The notes under the pieces were generated by a model that searched no databases, was not told where the DNA came from, and saw nothing but the letters and a program-made list of their open reading frames with translations. A stretch of 7,179 nucleotides of DNA, taken from assembly GCA_003537695.1 (NCBI GenBank), contig DPRC01000191.1, positions 1,185 through 8,363 of the forward strand, read 5' to 3'. Below, in pieces: positions 1 to 6,280 of the stretch (positions are counted from its first letter, which is position 1; every line of letters starts with the position of its first letter). The position numbers were made by a program, and so were the translations under genes. This stretch comes from Polaribacter sp. (GTDB lineage Bacteria > Bacteroidota > Bacteroidia > Flavobacteriales > Flavobacteriaceae).

Positions 1-249
1 ATGATGAACCGTTTCAATAATTATATTTTTTATTTTTTCAATTAAAATGGCTCTGTTGTCATCCATTAATTCAAGACCTACATTGTTGAAACTAATTCTT
101 AACTGTTCACGTTGTGGAATAGAAATATTTTCCATGACATCCACCTCTCCCAGACTAACAATGCTAAAGTGAAGCCCTAATTTAGTCAATTCCTCTTTCA
201 CCGCTAATTTACAGCGATTACTCACCATGTGTTTTATGTATAATTTCAA
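1..249 (-). CDS. AraC-family transcriptional regulator, N-terminal part (3' end outside window)
   Basis: The first 83 codons of a gene that continues past the left edge. The visible protein begins MKLYIKHMVSNRC (with TTG as Met) and later contains LGEVDVMENI and the segment GLELMDD followed by a helix with EKIKNIIIETVHH. I recognise this from memory as the N-terminal domain of short (about 190 residue) AraC-family regulators of Bacteroidota. Their C-terminal helix-turn-helix domain would lie outside the window, so DNA binding is inferred. The predicted order (strand, M-x-S-x-x-C loop, helix, strand, helix) resembles a ferredoxin-like HMA metal-binding domain, with one of two expected Cys replaced by Ser10. 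Start choice: TTG at 249-247 matches the 'KLYIK-x-MV' beginning I recall for homologues and leaves 4 nt after the kinase stop; an in-frame stop lies just upstream. ATG at 228-226 is the alternative. No clear Shine-Dalgarno sequence is present. Probably co-transcribed with the two kinases. Confidence 0.68.
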   Translation of the reverse strand, partial: MKLYIKHMVSNRCKLAVKEELTKLGLHFSIVSLGEVDVMENISIPQREQLRISFNNVGLELMDDNRAILIEKIKNIIIETVHH

Positions 250-253
250 AGGC

Positions 254-2992
254 TTAGTTTTTAATTATTTTCAATTCCTTCGCTAGTTCTTCTGCTAATT
301 CTTTGTATGCTTGCTTTAGCATTTTTTCAAGCGTTTTTAATTTTGTTGGTATTAAGTCTAAATGTATCTGTTCATTTGCGAACTCCTCTAAGTTTTCGAC
401 AAGAATTTTAACCTCTTTAGGCAATCCAATTAAATCAAGTGTTGGTTTAATTTTATGCGCACTCTTTTGCAAACCGTCCCAGTCGGAAGTGGCTAAGCAT
501 TTCTTAAGTTGAGTAGTAATAAGGGGCGTTTGTTTTAAAATTAATTGGAGCATTTCTGTAACAAATTTAGGATTGTTAGCTGCGTGACTTTTTAGGTAAT
601 CTAAGTTGCAAATTTTTGAGTCCCCTGCTAGTTTTTTAACATCTTGTTTTTTTCTCTCTTTTACCAAACTTACAATTTTATTTAATAACTCTTTTTCATT
701 AATAGGTTTTGAGACATAAGCATCCATTCCCACTTCTGTACATTTATCTGCATTCTTCTTAGTCACATCGGCGGTGAGTGCGATAATTGGGATGGTTGAT
801 TTTGGTGCTTTCATTTTGCTGCGAATATACTCTGTAGCCTCCCATCCGTTCATCTCGGGCATCTGTAAATCCATTAAGATTAAATCATACTTATTTTTTT
901 CTAATAGTTCAATTGCAATTTTTCCGTTGTCTGCGACATCAGATTTAAAACCAAAATCATTTAAAATAGTTTGTGCTAAAAATCGATTGATATTAATATC
1001 GTCAACGATCAATATGTAGAGAGGCACATCAGGAACTAACGCATCATCTGCACTGATTGTTTTTTTAGTTTTAATATGGGTTTTTTTAGATTTCATTAAA
1101 GGCAGGGTAAAGGTAAAATCACTACCAACAGCTACTTCACTTTTTACTGTGATACTTCCGTGCATTAAATCTAATAATTGCTTCACAATATTTAATCCTA
1201 AACCTGAGCCTCCATATTTTCGGGCTGTATTATTGCCATATTGTGCAAATGGATTAAAAATATTTTTTAATTCATCACGGGGAATACCGATTCCTGTATC
1301 TGAAATATTAACCTTTAGGACTACTTTTTCTTCATCTTGGCTCAGTAAATTCACACGAATACCAATACTACCTCCAATTTCAGTAAACTTTATTGCGTTT
1401 CCAATAAGGTTGAGCAATATTTGATTGATCCGAATAGTATCTCCAACTAACCATTTTGGGATATCTTTGTCAAATTTTGTTTCTAAAGTTTGTTCTTTTT
1501 CTCCTAAGCGCAACTCAAACGTGCTCAGTACAGAATTTACTAGATTATTAAATTTTAACTCTGTTTTTTCAAGAATCATTTTTCCCGCTTCTATTTTAGC
1601 TAAATCTAAAATATCATTTACCACCACTAATAAAATATCGCTAGAAGTCTTAATAGCATTCAACTGATGTTTTTGTTCTTGGGTCGTTTTATCACGAAGT
1701 AATATTTTAGTAAATCCGATAATACCATTTAAAGGAGTGCGTATTTCGTGACTCATATGGGCTAGAAACTGATCTTTAAAATCTGTTAATTCTTCCGCCT
1801 GTTCTTTTGCGAGTATCAGTTCATTTTTATTTTCTTCCCGCTTGGTAATGTTACTTGCAGCTCCAATTATCCTAATAGCTTTTCCGCTTTTGTCTCTTAC
1901 AATAAATCCTCTATCGTTGATATATTTATAATCCCCTGTAGGCGCTAAAAAGCCATATTCGAATGAAAAATTATTTTGATCTTCGGATTCTGTTATTTCC
2001 TTTAATAGTTTTGCGATCCGACCCTTATCCTCTGGATGAACATAATCACTCCAATTCGCGTCTTTCTCTATTGGGCGTTTTTTGTCGAATCCAAACACTC
2101 TATGAAAACCGTCTACGCTTCGATATACTTTTCCGGTTAATAGATCCCAATCCCAGAGCGCGTCATTTGTTGCTTTTGTTGCCAATTCATATCTTTCGTT
2201 CGACTGTCTTAATTCTTCCTGGTTTATTTTTATACTCGTTATACAGCGTATAATTCCTCTACTTCCAATAATTTCTTTTTTACGATTGTATAAGGGTTCT
2301 CCTACTTTTTCTATCCAACGCTTTTCGTTTTTAAAATTAATCAACTCGAGCTCAATGTCATAGAGCGTGCCATGAAGCGTTAGTGCCGAATTTGCTTTTA
2401 TAAGGCGTTCTTTTGAAGCTTCATTATAGCGGTTATTTAAGTTGACCTTTGCTGGCACACCATCTTTTGGTTCAGTACCATAAATTAGGTGAACCGTTTT
2501 AGACCAACTAGTCGTATCTGTTTCGTTCAAGTATTCCCAGTAGCCTATTTTAGCCATTCTACCGGCTTCTTTTAAAACATATTCATTTTCTTTAACGAGC
2601 TTTTCTAAGTTTTCTTTAATTAATTGTTGTTTTTCTATCTTCCTTTTAACAACGGTTATGAGTTCATCTGTGTTTACAGGTTTCACTAAGTAATCTTCAG
2701 CACCGGCATTCATACCCGTTCTAACATCTGCTTTTTCCCCTTTTGCTGAGAGAAAAATTAAAGGAATACTCTTTGTTTTTTTATTTTTTTGTAGTTTTTC
2801 AAACATCTCAAAACCGTTCAGTTTTGGCATAAGAATGTCCGAAATAATAAGATCAGGAAGCTCTTTTAAAGCCACATTGAAGCCCATCTGCCCGTTGGCA
2901 GCCTGACAAACTTCATACCCTTCTAAAACAAGGATGTCACAAACTTCTTCTCGAATGGCTAATGTGTCTTCTACAATTAATATTTTAAACAT
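254..2992 (-). CDS. Hybrid histidine kinase REC-PAS-PAS-HisKA-HATPase-REC-HPt
   Basis: A 912-residue soluble sensor kinase with a complete internal phosphorelay. Domains in order: receiver REC1 (about 1-118; acidic pair E8/D9, phospho-acceptor D52, S82, K104); helical linker (116-143); PAS (about 140-255); PAS with PAC-type end (about 262-385); HisKA (about 402-470) with phospho-accepting H415 in SHEIRTPLNG; HATPase_c (about 515-632) with N-box N532, G1 box DTGIGI at 565-570 and G2 box GGSGLGL at 594-600; receiver REC2 (about 657-777; D664/D665, D708, T740, K762); HPt (about 795-895) with H846 in AHKIKP. All key residues are intact. No signal peptide or membrane segment is seen. The HE-x-R-T motif suits a kinase that may also act as phosphatase. 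Expected internal flow is H415 to D708 to H846. REC1 could accept phosphate from the upstream kinase or from the HPt, which is inference. The gene starts 4 nt after the stop of the upstream kinase and ends 4 nt before the AraC start. Confidence 0.95.
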   Translation of the reverse strand: MFKILIVEDTLAIREEVCDILVLEGYEVCQAANGQMGFNVALKELPDLIISDILMPKLNGFEMFEKLQKNKKTKSIPLIFLSAKGEKADVRTGMNAGAEDYLVKPVNTDELITVVKRKIEKQQLIKENLEKLVKENEYVLKEAGRMAKIGYWEYLNETDTTSWSKTVHLIYGTEPKDGVPAKVNLNNRYNEASKERLIKANSALTLHGTLYDIELELINFKNEKRWIEKVGEPLYNRKKEIIGSRGIIRCITSIKINQEELRQSNERYELATKATNDALWDWDLLTGKVYRSVDGFHRVFGFDKKRPIEKDANWSDYVHPEDKGRIAKLLKEITESEDQNNFSFEYGFLAPTGDYKYINDRGFIVRDKSGKAIRIIGAASNITKREENKNELILAKEQAEELTDFKDQFLAHMSHEIRTPLNGIIGFTKILLRDKTTQEQKHQLNAIKTSSDILLVVVNDILDLAKIEAGKMILEKTELKFNNLVNSVLSTFELRLGEKEQTLETKFDKDIPKWLVGDTIRINQILLNLIGNAIKFTEIGGSIGIRVNLLSQDEEKVVLKVNISDTGIGIPRDELKNIFNPFAQYGNNTARKYGGSGLGLNIVKQLLDLMHGSITVKSEVAVGSDFTFTLPLMKSKKTHIKTKKTISADDALVPDVPLYILIVDDININRFLAQTILNDFGFKSDVADNGKIAIELLEKNKYDLILMDLQMPEMNGWEATEYIRSKMKAPKSTIPIIALTADVTKKNADKCTEVGMDAYVSKPINEKELLNKIVSLVKERKKQDVKKLAGDSKICNLDYLKSHAANNPKFVTEMLQLILKQTPLITTQLKKCLATSDWDGLQKSAHKIKPTLDLIGLPKEVKILVENLEEFANEQIHLDLIPTKLKTLEKMLKQAYKELAEELAKELKIIKN

Positions 2993-2996
2993 TTTT

Positions 2997-5762
2997 TTAT
3001 TTAGTTTTAGGAAGTTTTGCTATAAAAGTAGTTCCCTTTCCAATAGCGCTCTTTACAAGAATTTTACCCTGCATAGCATCTATTGCTTCTTTTGCAATTG
3101 AGAGGCCAAGTCCTGTTCCTTGAATTAAATCAACATTTTTACCTCTTGAAAAAGGGTTAAATACAGTTTTAAGCTCTGTATTTGAAATCCCGATTCCAAA
3201 ATCAGTTACAGAAATAATAATATATTTTTTATTCGATGAGAATTCAACGACGATTTTTTTACTATTTGCAGAATATTTGATTGCATTGCTAATGAGGTTA
3301 ATAAAAATATTACGACCTAATTTTTTATCAATAAAAATAGTATTCTTTTTTAATCCCTCTGGATCTAAAACGACTATTTGGTGCGATTTTTCCTGAGAAA
3401 TAGAAACTTCTTCAATTATTTCATTAATAAAAGCGCCAAGATGTACATGTGATGGATTGTTTTTTAGCTCATTTGCGCCGGCCTGTCCAACAAGTAAAAC
3501 ATCATCTAGCAATCTAGTCATGTGGAGCACCTGATTTTCTATCTTATAGAGTTTTTGCTCGACCATTTTAGGTTCCATTTTCTTCCAATATTTTTTAATG
3601 GAGCCTGCCGCAAAATTGATTGCTGTTAAGGGTGTTCTAAATTCATGCGAAGCTGTGGAAACAAATTTTGATTTTATGTCATTCAATTCTTTTTGCTTTT
3701 CTAAGGCCTGATTTAACTTTACGGTTCTTTCTTCTACCTTTATTTCCAATTCATTCCGGTATCCTACTAATTCCGTAATATCTTGTCCTACTGCTAGCAT
3801 CCCCTTTATTTTTCCATGCGTATCTCTTCGTGTGCTTGAATTTACAAGTAACATTATTGGTTTTTTAGCTTTTGAGAAAATTGAAAACTCAAAGTTTGCG
3901 GTGGATTTCCCGCTTAAAACAAGATTTAATATTTTGCTTGCTTTTATTTCCGATTCTATTGGCGTAAAGGATTTCCAATTGGACCCCAGTACCTCTTCTT
4001 TTTTATAGCCAGTAACTCGCTCAGATGCTTGGTTCCATTCATTAATCAAACCTGTATTATCGATGCCAAAAATAGGGGTACTTGAAGTCTCAATAAACTG
4101 CCGTAACTCTTTTGCTATAGCCAATTCTTCAACGCGCCTGTCTTTTTCTTTGTTGGCGATAATTAACTCATCCGCACGTTTGTCTTTCTCTTTATTTTGA
4201 AAAGCTAGCTCCGTATTTGCAATCATGAGCTCATTGGCGCGCTTTTCCTTTTCTTCTTTTGCAAGCACTAATTCTTCGGATCGGCTGTCTTTTTCTTTAT
4301 TTTGGAACGCAAGTTCGGTGTTTGCAACTGCAAGTTCGTTTGCACGCTGTTCTTTTTCTTTATTCTGAAATGCTAATTCTGTATTTGCAACTGCGAGTTC
4401 ATCTGCACGTTTTTCTTTTTCTTCATTTTGAAAAGCAAGTTCTATATTCGCAACAACCAGCTCATCCGCACGTTGTTCTTTTTCTTTATTTTGAAACGCA
4501 AGTTCTGTATTTGCAACTGCCAGTTCATTTGCACGTTTTTCTTTTTCTGTATTTTGAAAGGCAAGCTCTGTATTTGCTATGACTAATTCCCGTGCACGTT
4601 TCTCTTTTTCTTCTTTAGCGGATGCTAACTCTTTAGATCGTTTATCTTTCTCTTCATGTTGGTAGGAAAGATCATACATCGCCTTAGCTAGTTCGGCAAC
4701 GCGCTTGTCTTTTTCTTTGTTTTGAAAGGCAAGTTTTGAGTTGGCAGAGGCTAATTTTTCAGCTTGCTTAGAAAGAGTTTCCTTTTGTTTTACCTGGGCT
4801 GTTATGTCAAATTGAATACCTACATATTTAATTATCTTTCCATTGACGTCTTTAAAGGGAGTGATGGTCATTTCTAACCAAATAAAGTTATTATGTCCTT
4901 TGGCTTTATTTATGATTTCACCCTTCCAAACCTTTCCAGAGCGAATCGTTTTCCACATACTTGTCATAAAGTTACTGGAATGTTCACCACTTTTTATGAC
5001 TGCATGATCTTTGCCAATTAGTTCTTTTCGTTGATATCCGAAAATCTTACAAAAGTTGTCGTTTACAAATATAATAGTACCGGCTGCATCTGTTTCAGAG
5101 ACGATTGCTGCCTGATTTAAACAAACAACTTGTTGTTCAAGTTCAACTTTAATGTTGGCAAGTGCTTCTGCCCATCTATCTTTTTCTTGATTTTGAAAAG
5201 CAAGCTTCGTGTTTACAGCGTGCAAATTGTCAAAAGAATTTTGGAGTTCTAAGGTTTTTTCTTTGAGCTTATATTCCGTTTTATTTCGTGCATTTTTTTC
5301 TTTTTCTAATTTTTCTTTTAATGCAATTTCAGCTTTTTCACTCTCTGTAATACAGGTAAAGGAAACCCCAACTCTTCCCTTCGTAATTTTCCATGCCGAA
5401 ACAAAATAATATTTATCAAATTCAGCTCCGTAGCTTTTAAAGCGAATTGGCGCTCCTGTTTTATCTACACTAGCAAAAGATGTAAGCCAATAGTCTTCTA
5501 TAATGCCAACTACGGAAGTAATTTTTTTATCGATTAGTTCTTCCTTCGTTTTATTTAAAAGTTTTGCAAAAGAAATATTTACATCTCTAATATAAAAATC
5601 GATGGGTTGTTGCTGTTTATCATAGATAAGTTCGATCACTTCTACCATTTCAGACATGGAATCATAGAGTGCTTTGTACTCATTCTTTTTGGGGGCTTGA
5701 AGCTTATTCTTCTTAGGGTCTGGGGTTGTTTTTCCTAATGCTTCGTTCGAATTTGTACTCAT
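2997..5762 (-). CDS. Soluble multi-PAS histidine kinase with 30-heptad repetitive coiled coil
   Basis: A 921-residue sensor kinase without receiver domain. In order: a polar Lys-rich N-terminus (1-28); PAS1 (about 29-142); coiled coil (about 143-205) with one copy of the repeat at 179-199; PAS2 (about 208-325; FVNDNFCKIFGY and WKGEI are typical PAS signatures); the repeat coiled coil (336-545); PAS3 (about 551-663); a helix; HisKA (about 690-755) with phospho-accepting H706 in SHEFRTPLTAI; HATPase_c (about 805-919) with N-box N826, G1 box DFGIGI at 854-859 and G2 box GTGLGLS at 882-888. Catalytic residues are intact. No membrane segment is seen, so it should be cytoplasmic. No ligand or cofactor can be assigned from the PAS domains. 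It is first in a three-gene operon. Lacking its own receiver, it needs one in trans, and the nearest are the two in the next gene. The ATG start is preceded by an in-frame stop and has only a weak purine-rich stretch upstream. Confidence 0.95.
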   Translation of the reverse strand: MSTNSNEALGKTTPDPKKNKLQAPKKNEYKALYDSMSEMVEVIELIYDKQQQPIDFYIRDVNISFAKLLNKTKEELIDKKITSVVGIIEDYWLTSFASVDKTGAPIRFKSYGAEFDKYYFVSAWKITKGRVGVSFTCITESEKAEIALKEKLEKEKNARNKTEYKLKEKTLELQNSFDNLHAVNTKLAFQNQEKDRWAEALANIKVELEQQVVCLNQAAIVSETDAAGTIIFVNDNFCKIFGYQRKELIGKDHAVIKSGEHSSNFMTSMWKTIRSGKVWKGEIINKAKGHNNFIWLEMTITPFKDVNGKIIKYVGIQFDITAQVKQKETLSKQAEKLASANSKLAFQNKEKDKRVAELAKAMYDLSYQHEEKDKRSKELASAKEEKEKRARELVIANTELAFQNTEKEKRANELAVANTELAFQNKEKEQRADELVVANIELAFQNEEKEKRADELAVANTELAFQNKEKEQRANELAVANTELAFQNKEKDSRSEELVLAKEEKEKRANELMIANTELAFQNKEKDKRADELIIANKEKDRRVEELAIAKELRQFIETSSTPIFGIDNTGLINEWNQASERVTGYKKEEVLGSNWKSFTPIESEIKASKILNLVLSGKSTANFEFSIFSKAKKPIMLLVNSSTRRDTHGKIKGMLAVGQDITELVGYRNELEIKVEERTVKLNQALEKQKELNDIKSKFVSTASHEFRTPLTAINFAAGSIKKYWKKMEPKMVEQKLYKIENQVLHMTRLLDDVLLVGQAGANELKNNPSHVHLGAFINEIIEEVSISQEKSHQIVVLDPEGLKKNTIFIDKKLGRNIFINLISNAIKYSANSKKIVVEFSSNKKYIIISVTDFGIGISNTELKTVFNPFSRGKNVDLIQGTGLGLSIAKEAIDAMQGKILVKSAIGKGTTFIAKLPKTK
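4128..4757 (-). repeat. In-frame coiled-coil repeat array (eight 21-residue and three 14-residue units)
   Basis: Encodes residues 336-545 of the first kinase. Eight 21-residue units start at residues 336, 357, 392, 413, 434, 455, 476 and 511; three 14-residue units start at 378, 497 and 532. A typical full unit has one heptad like ELAVANT, a second like ELAFQNK, and a third charged one such as EKEKRAD. The short units lack one heptad's worth of sequence around the TELAFQN segment. The total is 210 residues, exactly 30 heptads, so heptad phase is never broken. The first two units are the most diverged; those at 392-496 are closest. As a continuous helix this would span roughly 31 nm (0.15 nm per residue), linking PAS2 to PAS3. 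From memory, similar ELAFQN-EKEKRA repeats occur in other bacterial PAS/GGDEF/kinase proteins, so the motif itself is probably not unique. Confidence 0.92.
5166..5228 (-). repeat. Detached copy of the 21-residue coiled-coil unit
   Basis: Residues 179-199 of the first kinase match the full repeat unit, with VNTKLAFQNQEKDRWAE aligned to the consensus ANTELAFQNKEKEKRAD. It lies between PAS1 and PAS2, about 140 residues before the main array, and so is separated from it by a whole PAS domain. Confidence 0.8.
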
Positions 5763-5891
5763 AGTTTCATTCTCTTTTGTTTTAAAATCAACAGAAAAGC
5801 TAGATCAATTGAATTTCTTTATTTGGGTATATAATTGCCAAAACAACTTATTTAATAGGTTTAAGTTTAGCAGCGAAATTTGAGTAATTTA

Positions 5892-5909
5892 ATACGGTTC
5901 AAAACGTAT
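5892..5909. promoter_or_regulatory. Small inverted repeat ATACG-N8-CGTAT, possible operator
   Basis: Two 5-bp arms (5892-5896 and 5905-5909) separated by 8 nt, about 130 nt upstream of the kinase operon start. It overlaps a near-match to the Bacteroidota -7 element on the minus strand (5908-5901). The arms are short and chance occurrence is likely, so an operator role is only a suggestion. Confidence 0.15.
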
Positions 5910-6245
5910 CTTTAGCCAAATTAGATGTTTTTTATTAAAAAGAGAACTAATTTCCTTTTTAAATTAAAATAAATTCAAAAAACAGTCAAATTATGTGCCT
6001 ATTTTAAATATAATATCAAAAATATACCTTTCTATTTGTAAATACATATTTTGGTTTTTTAAATCTTTAAAATAAGAATGTAAATTAAGAGTGATGCCGT
6101 ATAAATAGTGCTTTGAAATTCCTGAAGTATTGAAGGTGCGTTTTTTTAAACTCTTATTAATATTGTTGTTTTTATGAGTTGGAGTATTCTTGCTTGTGCG
6201 GCAGAACAAAGTTTTTTTCCGGCACTCTTCTTTTCTGACATCCTT

Positions 6246-6253
6246 TATATTTG
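6246..6253 (+). promoter_or_regulatory. Candidate Bacteroidota -7 element (TATATTTG) for the MFS gene
   Basis: Exact match to the TAnnTTTG consensus known for the primary sigma factor of Bacteroidota. Transcription from it would begin at about 6260, giving a short A-rich leader of about 20 nt before the TTG start at 6281, which suits this phylum. No exact TTTG -33 element is present 17-23 nt upstream, where only a T-rich run (6212-6218) is seen. Confidence 0.35.
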
Positions 6254-6280
6254 GCGTATATTGAAAAAAAATAAATAGCA

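Larger units (their letters stand above)
5763..6280. other. Divergent AT-rich intergenic region
   Basis: Lies between the start of the kinase operon (minus strand) and the MFS transporter (plus strand), so it should hold both promoters. Very AT-rich. For the transporter, one exact TAnnTTTG match is present (6246-6253). For the kinase operon no convincing promoter is seen: TATTTTTG (minus strand, 6024-6017) matches TAnnTTTG but would leave a leader of about 250 nt, and TACGTTTT (minus strand, 5908-5901) is one base off. Neither has a well-placed upstream TTTG. A small inverted repeat lies at 5892-5909, and a 34-codon ORF at 6174-6278. No tRNA, recognisable structured RNA or riboswitch was recognised. 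Confidence 0.6.

Noticed and set aside
303..2253. Several plus-strand ORFs of 69-96 codons opposite the hybrid kinase
   Set aside because: All are antisense to conserved REC, HATPase, HisKA and PAS coding sequence, which explains the open frames.
4259..4582. Plus-strand ORF with a repetitive Leu/Phe/His-rich product
   Set aside because: Exact antisense shadow of the coiled-coil repeats; its repetitive look is the complement of the Glu/Lys-rich units.
4128..4757. Repeat array considered as a CRISPR or DNA-level tandem repeat
   Set aside because: The units are in frame, lack spacers, and differ silently at the DNA level, so they are a protein repeat.
5805..5812. Palindrome TCAATTGA upstream of the first kinase
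   Set aside because: Only 8 bp, no flanking extension and no second copy; not distinguishable from chance.
6057..6072. Inverted repeat TTTTAAA-TC-TTTAAAA as a possible terminator or operator
   Set aside because: Both arms are purely A/T with a 2-nt spacer too short for a hairpin loop; such palindromes are expected by chance in DNA this AT-rich.
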